Shown here in pieces: positions 1-5,727 of a stretch of DNA of 8,015 bases (position 1 is the first letter of the stretch; each line of letters starts with the position of its first letter). Made by a program: the position numbers and the translations under genes. Location: assembly GCA_003648225.1 (NCBI GenBank), contig QMOL01000131.1, forward strand, positions 1 to 8,015, given 5' to 3'. Source of the stretch: Chlamydiota bacterium (lineage in GTDB: Bacteria; Auribacterota; UBA3054; B51-G9). The notes beneath the pieces are model-generated. The model worked only from the letters and a program-made list of their open reading frames with translations. It searched no databases and was not told where the DNA came from.

Positions 1-1
1 G

Positions 2-166
2 CTGATTTTTGATAACTTGCAGGAACAAACAAGAAAATTTGCGCTATACGCAAATTTATTGTCAGTAAAATTTAATAAGCATAACGTGATAAATAAAATC
101 ATCTCGATATATCAAGTCATTTTTGATATAATCTTAATTGAATCCAATAATCCAATAATCCAATAA
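2..166 (+). CDS. Possible C-terminal fragment of an upstream gene (5' truncated)
   Basis: Reading frame 2 stays open from the window edge to a TAA at 164-166, giving about 54 residues beginning LIFDNLQEQTRKFALYANLL. The first part, with its basic and aromatic amphipathic look, resembles the tail of some family-2 glycosyltransferases, but this is only an impression. The rest is rich in Ile and Asn, as translated AT-rich spacer would be. Against a real gene, the frame runs through the likely promoter of the next gene (124-132) and stops inside a tandem repeat. The other two plus frames close early, at positions 10-12 and 64-66. If the gene is real, it ends 14 bases before the start at 181. Low confidence. 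Confidence 0.25.
   Translation: MIFDNLQEQTRKFALYANLLSVKFNKHNVINKIISIYQVIFDIILIESNNPIIQ
35..57. repeat. Perfect 9-bp palindrome with 5-nt loop
   Basis: AAATTTGCG (35-43) and CGCAAATTT (49-57) are exact reverse complements around the loop CTATA. The stem is only one third GC and is followed by TTATTG rather than a clean T-run, so it would be a weak terminator. It could equally be a dyad operator upstream of the promoter at 124-132, or chance within a coding tail. Its function is unknown. Confidence 0.45.
124..132 (+). promoter_or_regulatory. Extended -10 promoter for the TrkA-C membrane protein gene
   Basis: TGATATAAT combines a consensus TATAAT (127-132) with the upstream TGn extension, 49 bases before the ATG at 181. 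No good -35 box lies at 16-18 bp, which fits an extended -10 promoter. The same word, with its preceding T-run, recurs at a similar distance before the phosphofructokinase gene (5673-5681), and this strengthens the call. The predicted leader of about 40 nt contains the 8-nt repeat array. Confidence 0.5.
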
Positions 167-175
167 TCCAATAAA
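144..175 (+). repeat. 4x8-nt tandem repeat CCAATAAT in the leader
   Basis: Four consecutive units occupy 144-151, 152-159, 160-167 and 168-175. The first three are CCAATAAT and the last is CCAATAAA. The array ends 5 bases before the start codon, where a Shine-Dalgarno would normally be, and none is present. A change in unit number by slippage would alter the leader length and promoter-start spacing, but not the reading frame. Confidence 0.85.
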
Positions 176-180
176 ATATC

Positions 181-930
181 ATGATCGGAATTATTACTTT
201 CCTAACAATTATCACGTTGACTCTGCTTACTACACGCATTGCAGCGGTAGCTCTTTCATTAACAGGAATGTCAGATGTATCCGCCAAATTTCAGGCGCGT
301 TCCGCCCTTAGCGGTGCCGGTTTTACTACATCGGAATCTGAAGTAATTATGAAAGATCCGCGACGGCGAAAAATTATAATGAAATTGATGTTGATAGGAC
401 ATGTGGGCTTTGTGGCTATAATGGCTACCGGCGTTTTATCATTTATGCATATTAAAAATGATAAAGGATGGACTTCAGTAATAGTTTTTCTTGCCGGCCT
501 TGGCTTCCTCCTGTTCTTAACTTTATCAAAAGCAACGGATAAATATCTGCGCAAAATTATTCAAAAATTCTTTAAAGAACATACCAATCTCATTGAACAT
601 GATTATGATAATTTACTCTGCTTAAACGGTAATTTCATTCTCGCTGAAATACCAGTTCAGAAAAATGACTGGCTCGAAAATAAAACTCTGGCAGACGCAA
701 AACTTGATGAAGAAGGCATTTTAGTTCTGGGTATTCGAAAAACTTCCGGAGATTATATTGGCATCCCACAAGGCAATACCGTTTTCCAAGCCGGCGATTC
801 TATCACCTTATACGGCCATTCAGAACAAATTGGCGAAATCAATAAGAGGGCTGCAGGACACAAAGGTGAAACAAGTCATAAAGATGGAATTAAAACCAAT
901 GAAGAAATGGTAGCTAACGCTCCTGAATAA
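181..930 (+). CDS. Three-helix membrane protein with C-terminal TrkA-C (RCK_C) domain
   Basis: This 249-residue inner-membrane protein probably takes part in, or regulates, cation (K+) transport. Hydrophobic segments lie at about residues 2-28, 67-88 and 97-117. Between the first two is a FQARSALSGAGFTTSESE stretch (37-54) that resembles the pore-loop style of TrkH-type transporters. A short linker leads to a soluble domain at about 148-221 that looks like TrkA-C/RCK_C, including the VFQAGDSITLYG turn typical of that ligand-binding fold. The last ~25 residues are polar and probably disordered. No TrkA-N (Rossmann) domain and no full channel are present, so it is not a classical TrkA or TrkH. 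The start at 181 puts the first helix at the N-terminus; there is no Shine-Dalgarno. Family membership is fairly sure; the transported ion and mechanism are inferred. Confidence 0.8.
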   Translation: MIGIITFLTIITLTLLTTRIAAVALSLTGMSDVSAKFQARSALSGAGFTTSESEVIMKDPRRRKIIMKLMLIGHVGFVAIMATGVLSFMHIKNDKGWTSVIVFLAGLGFLLFLTLSKATDKYLRKIIQKFFKEHTNLIEHDYDNLLCLNGNFILAEIPVQKNDWLENKTLADAKLDEEGILVLGIRKTSGDYIGIPQGNTVFQAGDSITLYGHSEQIGEINKRAAGHKGETSHKDGIKTNEEMVANAPE

Positions 931-1012
931 TTTTTTGACAGAATTATAATCCTTTTTATTAACTTCGTGATTCTCGTGCCCTTTGTGGTAATAAATTCTT
1001 GTGTGGTTAATT
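931..1012. other. Convergent spacer with degenerate 9-nt words
   Basis: This is an 82-bp gap between two genes that converge. I see no strong GC-rich terminator hairpin. The stretch 963-989 reads as three degenerate 9-mers (CTTCGTGAT, TCTCGTGCC, CTTTGTGGT), and a related TCTTGTGTGGTT follows at 997-1008. The words resemble in style the reiterated words in other spacers of this window. Confidence 0.5.
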
Positions 1013-2029
1013 TTACTTGTTCAATCGCTTAATAAGCAAAATCATAAATATCGGTGCTCCGAGAAACGCGGTGATTATTCCAACAGGAATTTCCGTGGGC
1101 GAAACTATCGTGCGCGCAAACGCATCACAAATGACTAATAACGCTCCCGATGCAAGCGCGGATGCAGGCAAAACAATTCTTTGATCATTTCCCGAAAAAA
1201 TTCTAACTCCATGCGGAATAATTAATCCCACAAAACCGATGGGACCAGCTACTGCAACAGCAGATGTGGTTAAAATCACTCCCGCACCAAGAGTTGTAAA
1301 GAATAGTTTTTTAGTATTAACACCACGGCTTCCGGCGAGAGCTTCACCGAAAGCCATTTGGTTTAGCGAATGAGAATTTATCATAAGAAAAAATCCGGCA
1401 ATAAGCAGAAAAACAAAAATACTTATTGATTCACTGTAACCAATAGTAATTATCCCGCCCATAACCCACCTGTCAATTGCAACTAAATGCTGCGGATCAG
1501 CAATAAATCTTAAAAATAACAACGCGGCTCCGCAAAATAAATTTACAGCTACTCCCGCAAGTATTAATGTGTTGGTTGATGTGTTCCCGGCGCGGCGCGC
1601 GAGAAGCATAATAAATATCGCGGCAAAAGCAGAACCGGCAAACGCTAAAATATATGTTGTAGAAAATGGTCCTATTGAAAATGCCCAGCTTGGAAATACA
1701 AATGATAATGCCGCGCATAAAGTTCCCGCGCTCGCTATTCCCAAAGTATAAGGTGTTGCAAGTGAATTCCGCAGTAAAACCTGAAATGCCGCGCCGGCAA
1801 GGCCAAGCGAGGCACCAACACAAAATCCCAATACGACTCTCGGCACACGTTGCCGGAAAAAAATCATAGAGTTAATAGATTCATTATTCGAAAAAAAATC
1901 CCGCAAAATACTCGCGACATTTATTTTAACAGCACCAAACCATGGTGTTACCCCAAGCGCAACCGCAGCAATCACAATATAAATTGTGAGAGTTAAAAGC
2001 CAGTTTTTAAATGTTAAAGGCTTGGTCAT
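1013..2029 (-). CDS. FecCD/BtuC-type ABC transporter permease
   Basis: This 338-residue polytopic inner-membrane subunit belongs to an importer for iron-siderophore, heme or cobalamin. Length and pattern match the FecCD family: RVPRVVLGFCVGASLGLAG at 61-79, LRNSLATPYTLGIASAG at 86-102, LAGVAVN at 157-163, W188 with MGG at 190-192, the coupling-region block AGPIGFVGLIIPHGVR at 261-276, LPAS at 287-290, and EIPVGIITAFLGAPIF near the C-terminus. About ten hydrophobic segments are visible. Its ATPase partner lies upstream on the same strand but is separated by 558 bp filled by mobile element A, whereas such genes normally abut or overlap. No binding protein or TonB-dependent receptor is in the window, so the substrate cannot be assigned. 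The ATG at 2029 has no Shine-Dalgarno and sits 14 bases from the element edge. Confidence 0.93.
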   Translation of the reverse strand: MTKPLTFKNWLLTLTIYIVIAAVALGVTPWFGAVKINVASILRDFFSNNESINSMIFFRQRVPRVVLGFCVGASLGLAGAAFQVLLRNSLATPYTLGIASAGTLCAALSFVFPSWAFSIGPFSTTYILAFAGSAFAAIFIMLLARRAGNTSTNTLILAGVAVNLFCGAALLFLRFIADPQHLVAIDRWVMGGIITIGYSESISIFVFLLIAGFFLMINSHSLNQMAFGEALAGSRGVNTKKLFFTTLGAGVILTTSAVAVAGPIGFVGLIIPHGVRIFSGNDQRIVLPASALASGALLVICDAFARTIVSPTEIPVGIITAFLGAPIFMILLIKRLNK

Positions 2030-2049
2030 TTTTTTAAGTAACTAAACAC

Positions 2050-2099
2050 TCAATATTCAATACGCCACAGGCGCACTTTTAAAGCAGAAATTTTCAATG
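2050..2099. repeat. Left arm of 50-bp perfect terminal inverted repeat, element A
   Basis: All 50 bases are the exact reverse complement of 2530-2579. The arm contains its own small dyad CGCC-ACA-GGCG (2063-2073), so each arm can also fold alone. Seen in the element gene's direction, this arm lies 56 bases beyond its stop codon. Perfect identity between the arms, compared with ~5% divergence between the gene copies, suggests recent origin or gene conversion between the arms. Confidence 0.9.
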
Positions 2100-2154
2100 T
2101 CAAAGTTATGAATTTTATTTTCTTCTTGTTTTCAAAGAGTAAAATTCTCGATTT

Positions 2155-2532
2155 TTAAGTTTCATTCTTTAGATTCTTTTTCGCAGTTTCAATGCTGGTA
2201 AAAAGGATAGATATTAGTTCTTCATTTTCTTCTAATAATGGTATCACTTTAGATACCGGTTCAATTAACTCGGCTTTTATAATTATTTTTAACCACACTC
2301 TTGTTTCTTTTAATTCTTTAAGCGAAAATTTAATTTTATGTATAAAGTCCGCTCTCGATTCAGCACTTTGAGCTTCACCATAATTTGGAGCAGGTGACGT
2401 TCCACTTCATAATATTTGTCCTTTAACATGATTTCCAATATATGTATTTGGTAAATTTTCTGTCAATTTAATTATTCTCACAGCAAAATCAATTAGTCTT
2501 TCTTCCAAATCGAATTCTTTATACTTTTTCAT
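2155..2532 (-). pseudogene. Four-helix-bundle protein (S23/IVS family), interrupted by an in-frame TGA
   Basis: The reading frame is 126 codons including the stop (start CAT at 2530-2532, stop TAA as TTA at 2155-2157). It matches the intact gene at 6812-7189 with no indels and about 18 base differences in 378. Codon 42 is TGA (2407-2409), where the intact copy has AGA (Arg) in LRSGMSPAPNYGEAQSAES. This Arg is part of the 'RS..S..aN..EA' core that defines the family (PF05635-type four-helix bundle), so the break falls in the most conserved part. Elsewhere the sequence still looks coding, and many differences from the intact copy are silent transitions. At residue 45 this copy keeps the family-like Thr (GTSPA) where the intact copy has Met. 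The inactivation therefore appears recent. The start codon is the last triplet of the right terminal repeat arm. Confidence 0.85.
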
Positions 2533-2579
2533 TGAAAATTTCTGCTTTAAAAGTGCGCCTGTGGCGTATTGAATATTGA
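2530..2579. repeat. Right arm of 50-bp perfect terminal inverted repeat, element A
   Basis: This arm is the exact reverse complement of 2050-2099. The block 2530-2586 also recurs as a direct repeat at 7235-7291 with a single mismatch (A at 2536, G at 7241). Here it lies on the 5' side of the element gene and includes its start codon; in copy B the same block lies on the 3' side of the gene. Confidence 0.9.
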
Positions 2580-2587
2580 ATATTTCT

Positions 2588-3367
2588 TTAATCTATCTCC
2601 GGCACAACCATCGGCCTCCCTGTTTCCGGATGAGCCAGCACGCAAACCTTTTCTCCATACACTTCACGAATAAGATCTTCACGAATAACTTTTTCAGGAA
2701 CGTTATGTTCCATTAATTTCCCCCCGGAAAGTAAAACTAATTCATCACAAAAATGCGACGCTAAAGTTAGCTCGTGTGTAACAATTATCGCTGTTATTCC
2801 ACTATCAACACATTCCCGAACCAGTCCGTAAAACTCTATCTGATGATGAATATCAAGTGATGATGTCGGCTCGTCAAGTAAAAGTATTTGCGGTTCCTGA
2901 ACAAGAACAGATGCAAGATGCGTACGTTGGAGTTCACCGCCTGAAAGTTCGCTTAACATTCTGTTCCGCAAATCAATTAAATCAGTTTGTTTTAAACATT
3001 TTTCTATAACACTGTAATCTGCCTCTTCCAAAAATCCCATTAAACCCGTTTTGGCGAACCTGCCGAACGCGACTGTTTGTTCAACTGAAAAATCAAATTG
3101 CACTGGAATACGTTGTGGCAGATAAGCGACAATATTCGCCCATTTTTCGCTCGAGAATTTTTCTATTGATTTTTTACCTATTTTAATTTCACCTTCAAAA
3201 TCAAGTTTTCGTGCTAAAGCGGAAATAAATGTGCTCTTTCCCGAACCATTAGGACCAATTATCCCCGTTAGTTTTGCCGCGTTAAAATTTATCGAGATGG
3301 GGCCAAGTTGCCATCCGGTAGATTTGTACCTGCAGATAATATCATTAATTATTATTTTTGCTGACAT
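2588..3367 (-). CDS. FecE/BtuD-type ABC transporter ATP-binding protein
   Basis: This 259-residue cytoplasmic ATPase powers a metal-chelate or corrinoid importer. All nucleotide-binding motifs are intact: Walker A GPNGSGKST at 38-46, Q-loop Q85 (YLPQR), signature LSGGE at 141-145, Walker B ILLLDEP at 161-167, D-loop SSLD at 169-172 and switch His198 in VTHEL. The length is normal for the family, with a short extra C-terminal tail (VYGEKVCVLAHPETGRPMVV) that is common in FecE/HmuV/BtuD-like proteins. It is the partner of the permease at 1013-2029, downstream on the same strand. Element A now separates the two genes, its repeat ending one base before this gene's stop codon. There is no Shine-Dalgarno before the ATG at 3367. 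Substrate is not determinable here: iron-siderophore, heme and B12 all remain possible. Confidence 0.93.
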   Translation of the reverse strand: MSAKIIINDIICRYKSTGWQLGPISINFNAAKLTGIIGPNGSGKSTFISALARKLDFEGEIKIGKKSIEKFSSEKWANIVAYLPQRIPVQFDFSVEQTVAFGRFAKTGLMGFLEEADYSVIEKCLKQTDLIDLRNRMLSELSGGELQRTHLASVLVQEPQILLLDEPTSSLDIHHQIEFYGLVRECVDSGITAIIVTHELTLASHFCDELVLLSGGKLMEHNVPEKVIREDLIREVYGEKVCVLAHPETGRPMVVPEID

Positions 3368-3392
3368 AATGCAGAAAATGTTTTTTTAATTT

Positions 3393-3421
3393 AAGATATT
3401 TTTCTGATCTTTTGCAGACAA
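3393..3421 (-). promoter_or_regulatory. Possible sigma-70 promoter for the ABC importer genes
   Basis: On the minus strand TTGTCT (3416-3421) and TATCTT (3393-3398) are spaced by exactly 17 bp, and the ATG at 3367 follows after about 25 bases. Each box matches consensus at four of six positions. Because the gene upstream ends only 58 bases before the ATPase start, read-through from the strong promoter at 5618-5646 is also possible. Confidence 0.35.
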
Positions 3422-3425
3422 CTCA

Positions 3426-4370
3426 TTAAATTTTATTTCCCCTGCTTTTTTTCTTTTTTATTTTTCCCAATGTACTTTTTCGCACTTTTATCTCTTTTTT
3501 TGATTTTTTAAAAGGCAAAAGTTTAATGTCTGTTGTTCCCGTACCTCCAATTAACTTTTGCTTAACAATAACAATATTAGTTGCTGCAATTTCATTCCAT
3601 AAGGGACCACCTTCCATTGAAGTAACCATATAATATTTTCCTGTATTAAGATTTACTTCATATTGAGCAGAACCTACAGTTAATTTATTAACAGAGTCTT
3701 TTTTTACAACTGCCCAATTCTTTTTAGTAAAAGTTAATTGAATTGAATTTTTGCGATTATTTCCCCATGATTTTTTACAACTCAATAAAGATAATTTGCT
3801 GTTTTTTTGAGAAAGATTTATGCTTATTATGTTTCGGCGGGTATGTTTAATTTTAAATTCAGGCTTTTTATAATATCTGAAAATCGGAGACTGTGTTAAT
3901 TCGTCAGCAGTTTCTAAACAGCCCTTATAATAATAAATCCATTGTATGTCTTCATCTTTATTATCATTAACATAAACTAATATATGAGAAAAAAAGCAAT
4001 CATTATCTTCACCTTTAATAGCGAGTTTAATATAAGCTAATAATTCATCATTTGCTTTTTCTAATGGTGATATTAAGACAGTATCAAATTCATTGTACTT
4101 TTTATCAAATTTGATTAATTTTATTTTATTTAATTTTTTAGATTTATTTCCCGGCAAAAAATTCACACTAATATTTTTGTTTTTTAACATGAATATAACA
4201 CCACATTTACCTGCCTCGCTGTCATAAGCCAGTTTAAGAATTGTATCATCATTTTTCGACAGAGATATCCGTGTAAATAATGGCGTTCTGCTTTCAAATG
4301 AAGGTAATTTTTCACTATATGCGTATAACAGATAATTACAAATAAATACTACAAATAATAATCGTTTCAT
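3426..4370 (-). CDS. Exported protein of unknown function, Lys-rich C-terminus
   Basis: I do not recognise this 314-residue protein. It starts MKRLLFVVFICNYLLYAYSE, a good signal peptide with a basic n-region, a hydrophobic core and a likely cleavage after about residue 18; C11 lies within the core and is not a clear lipobox. The mature part looks beta-rich. It contains several Cys residues (56, 125, 151 and 198) and a WNEIAATNIVIVK block near 258-270. The last ~35 residues are strongly basic (KKSKKEIKVRKST...KIKKKKSRGNKI), and the base composition is more AT-rich than in the flanking enzyme genes. The start codon overlaps the stop of the DUF4432 gene as ATGA (4367-4370), which implies translational coupling. 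Export is inferred from the N-terminus, and a role with the epimerase-like protein only from the overlap. Confidence 0.75.
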   Translation of the reverse strand: MKRLLFVVFICNYLLYAYSEKLPSFESRTPLFTRISLSKNDDTILKLAYDSEAGKCGVIFMLKNKNISVNFLPGNKSKKLNKIKLIKFDKKYNEFDTVLISPLEKANDELLAYIKLAIKGEDNDCFFSHILVYVNDNKDEDIQWIYYYKGCLETADELTQSPIFRYYKKPEFKIKHTRRNIISINLSQKNSKLSLLSCKKSWGNNRKNSIQLTFTKKNWAVVKKDSVNKLTVGSAQYEVNLNTGKYYMVTSMEGGPLWNEIAATNIVIVKQKLIGGTGTTDIKLLPFKKSKKEIKVRKSTLGKIKKKKSRGNKI

Positions 4371-5539
4371 AATTTTGAAAATTTTGTTATAGGATTAAGA
4401 TGAGTTTTCGGAACATTATTTTTCTGAATCTCTGAAATCTCATTTTCAATTCTCGTTACTATGGCCGCATCATCAAAAATTTCCATCTCAAGATTGATTT
4501 TATAACTGCCACCGGGTAATACTTTTTTTACTCTCCCGCATTCGCGTTCAAATGACCGATTGTTCGGAAAGTCTGTTCCGGGTTCAAGCCCAACAACATA
4601 TCCATCTTCTACTGCGGCAGTATTTTTCCAGAAAGTAAACCACGGCAGTTCAGTTTTATTAAAGCGAAGTGCAACCGCTTTATCAGCAGATTTATTTTTC
4701 AACATTACAACTGTATTTTCTTTTTCATCTGCGGCAAGATCATAAAAATAAACCTTTTCTTCAAAACCTACAGCAGACTCATCACACAAAAAATAATTTT
4801 CCGCGCCAGATACTGCAATTTCATCGCGTGGGGCAACTTCGCAAACAGGCGCGACAAGTTCGGACCCCTTCTCCAAAAACGGCGAACCAAAATTGCAATG
4901 ATAAAGCAATTCGATTTCTGTTTCTGAAGTCCCGCAATTCACAACTTCGTCAATTATTTTGATAGAATTTGAACCAACAACTGTTTCGATTCTAGTTCTC
5001 AAACGTAAATGCGGCATGAACAACATCGCTTCATCAACTTCACCAATAATGGAAATTTTTTGTGGATGGGATTCTTCAATTTCTACTGAAACAAAATGCG
5101 CGGGAATATTCGCGATCTTCCCGTGTAACGGTAAAACAGTTTCGTGTGTCTTGCCATCAGCGTGGTGAATGACATCAACTCCGGGAGCTCCGTTATTTGC
5201 CAGACCGCAGCGCACAATCAATTCATCAAAACCAGCAAGCCATCCTATCCCGTTTTCAGAATCAAGGTTTATATGTGAAGGATTTACCGGACCGTGTACC
5301 GGTGAATCCCAACCAAGAGTATTGCCTTTATAATTTCCGCGCCAAATCCCCATTCCGCGGGTTGGCAGAATAGAAAACGAAAGAGTACCGTTATTAATTT
5401 CAATAATATCCATTCCAGATGCTTGTCCGCCATTTAAAACGAATTTATTTACTGACCAGTTTTCATTTTCGGGAGATAAGTTAAAGTTTTCTTTCCAAAT
5501 TCTATTTTTAATATCTGTTAAAATATATGTATCCGTCAT
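4367..5539 (-). CDS. DUF4432 family protein (aldose 1-epimerase-like fold)
   Basis: This 390-residue soluble protein belongs to the galactose-mutarotase-like superfamily, of the DUF4432 type, and probably acts on a sugar or sugar derivative. Supporting blocks are FSILPTRGMGIWRG (55-68), GWDSPVHGPVNP (76-87), IGWLAGFDELIVRCGLANNGAP (split over 98-119), LPLHGKI (136-142), YHCNFGSP (213-220) and VGLEPGTDFPN (316-326). By analogy with aldose 1-epimerases, His139 and His214 are the likely proton-handling histidines and Glu319 the catalytic base; all three are in place. There is no signal peptide. The length is normal for the family. The ATG at 5539 follows a clear Shine-Dalgarno (GGAGG) and a consensus-like promoter. 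The substrate is unknown; the phosphofructokinase gene divergent to it fits a general sugar-metabolism setting but proves nothing. Confidence 0.88.
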   Translation of the reverse strand: MTDTYILTDIKNRIWKENFNLSPENENWSVNKFVLNGGQASGMDIIEINNGTLSFSILPTRGMGIWRGNYKGNTLGWDSPVHGPVNPSHINLDSENGIGWLAGFDELIVRCGLANNGAPGVDVIHHADGKTHETVLPLHGKIANIPAHFVSVEIEESHPQKISIIGEVDEAMLFMPHLRLRTRIETVVGSNSIKIIDEVVNCGTSETEIELLYHCNFGSPFLEKGSELVAPVCEVAPRDEIAVSGAENYFLCDESAVGFEEKVYFYDLAADEKENTVVMLKNKSADKAVALRFNKTELPWFTFWKNTAAVEDGYVVGLEPGTDFPNNRSFERECGRVKKVLPGGSYKINLEMEIFDDAAIVTRIENEISEIQKNNVPKTHLNPITKFSKL

Positions 5540-5543
5540 TTTT

Positions 5544-5548
5544 CCTCC
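5544..5548 (-). promoter_or_regulatory. Shine-Dalgarno GGAGG of the DUF4432 gene
   Basis: GGAGG reads on the minus strand 4 bases before the start codon at 5537-5539 (GGAGGAAAAATG). It is the only strong Shine-Dalgarno I find in the window, and it fixes the start of the DUF4432 gene. Confidence 0.75.
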
Positions 5549-5570
5549 AGGTGTTCGATAACCTTTTTTT

Positions 5571-5614
5571 GTCTGCTTTGCCGCTTTGTCCGCTTTATCT
5601 ATTTTGTCCGTTAT
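5571..5614. repeat. Degenerate 9-nt reiterated word in the DUF4432 leader
   Basis: Consecutive words on the plus strand are GTCTGCTTT (5571), GCCGCTTT (5580), GTCCGCTTT (5588), ATCTATTTT (5597) and GTCCGTTAT (5606). Read on the minus strand they form a purine-rich series (AAAGCGGAC-like) lying in the 5' untranslated leader of the DUF4432 mRNA, between promoter and Shine-Dalgarno. A role as a leader element is possible but unproven. Confidence 0.55.
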
Positions 5615-5617
5615 TCT

Positions 5618-5646
5618 ATTTTACTTTCTTTAATAGTTACTGTCAA
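5618..5646 (-). promoter_or_regulatory. Strong sigma-70-type promoter of the DUF4432 block
   Basis: On the minus strand a perfect TTGACA (5641-5646) and TAAAAT (5618-5623, five of six consensus bases) are separated by exactly 17 bp. Transcription would begin near 5611 and give a leader of about 70 nt containing the 9-nt words. It would read the DUF4432 gene, the overlapping exported protein and perhaps the ABC importer. It is arranged back to back with the promoter at 5673-5681. Confidence 0.75.
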
Positions 5647-5672
5647 GGGTTGTCGCTTTAAATACACTTTTT

Positions 5673-5681
5673 TGATATAAT
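5673..5681 (+). promoter_or_regulatory. Extended -10 promoter for phosphofructokinase
   Basis: TGATATAAT, preceded by a T-run, lies 47 bases before the ATG at 5728. It is the same nine bases in almost the same position as before the gene at 181. An alternative just downstream is TTGACT (5685-5690) with TATAAA (5707-5712) at 16-bp spacing, which would give a very short leader of roughly 8 nt. Confidence 0.5.
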
Positions 5682-5727
5682 TTGTTGACTAAAATATAAA
5701 TATAAATATAAAAACTAAATTAATACT

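Larger units (their letters stand above)
2044..2586 (-). mobile_element. IVS-like element A, carrying a broken four-helix-bundle gene
   Basis: This segment of about 543 bp begins AAACACTCAATAT and ends ATTGAATATTTC. It consists of 50-bp perfect inverted repeats around one S23/IVS-type gene read on the minus strand. It fills the spacer between the ABC ATPase stop (2588-2590) and the permease start (2029) almost exactly. A second, diverged copy is at 6725-7291. No transposase or recombinase is encoded, so movement would need another factor. Boundaries were set by comparing A with B: both begin AAACACTCAATAT on the plus strand and both end TATTGAATATTGAATATTTC. Mobility is inferred from the repeats, the second copy and the position inside an operon. 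Confidence 0.7.

Noticed and set aside
144..175. CRISPR array
   Set aside because: Units are 8 nt and directly adjacent, with no spacers and no cas genes.
1497..1869. Open frames on both strands within the permease gene
   Set aside because: They are shadows of the FecCD coding sequence with no recognisable protein features of their own.
2407..2409. TGA read as a sense codon (alternative genetic code)
   Set aside because: TGA ends pfkA, the DUF4432 gene and the intact four-helix gene at sensible positions, and no other gene has an in-frame TGA. The aligned residue is Arg, which no known TGA reassignment gives.
2044..2586. IS200/IS605 or REP-type element with its own enzyme
   Set aside because: Small end dyads are reminiscent of those elements, but no Y1 (HUH) transposase is encoded in either copy; the only gene is a four-helix-bundle protein.
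4560..5168. Plus-strand open frames opposite the DUF4432 gene
   Set aside because: The minus frame carries strong family motifs along its full length; the plus frames are low-complexity antisense shadows.
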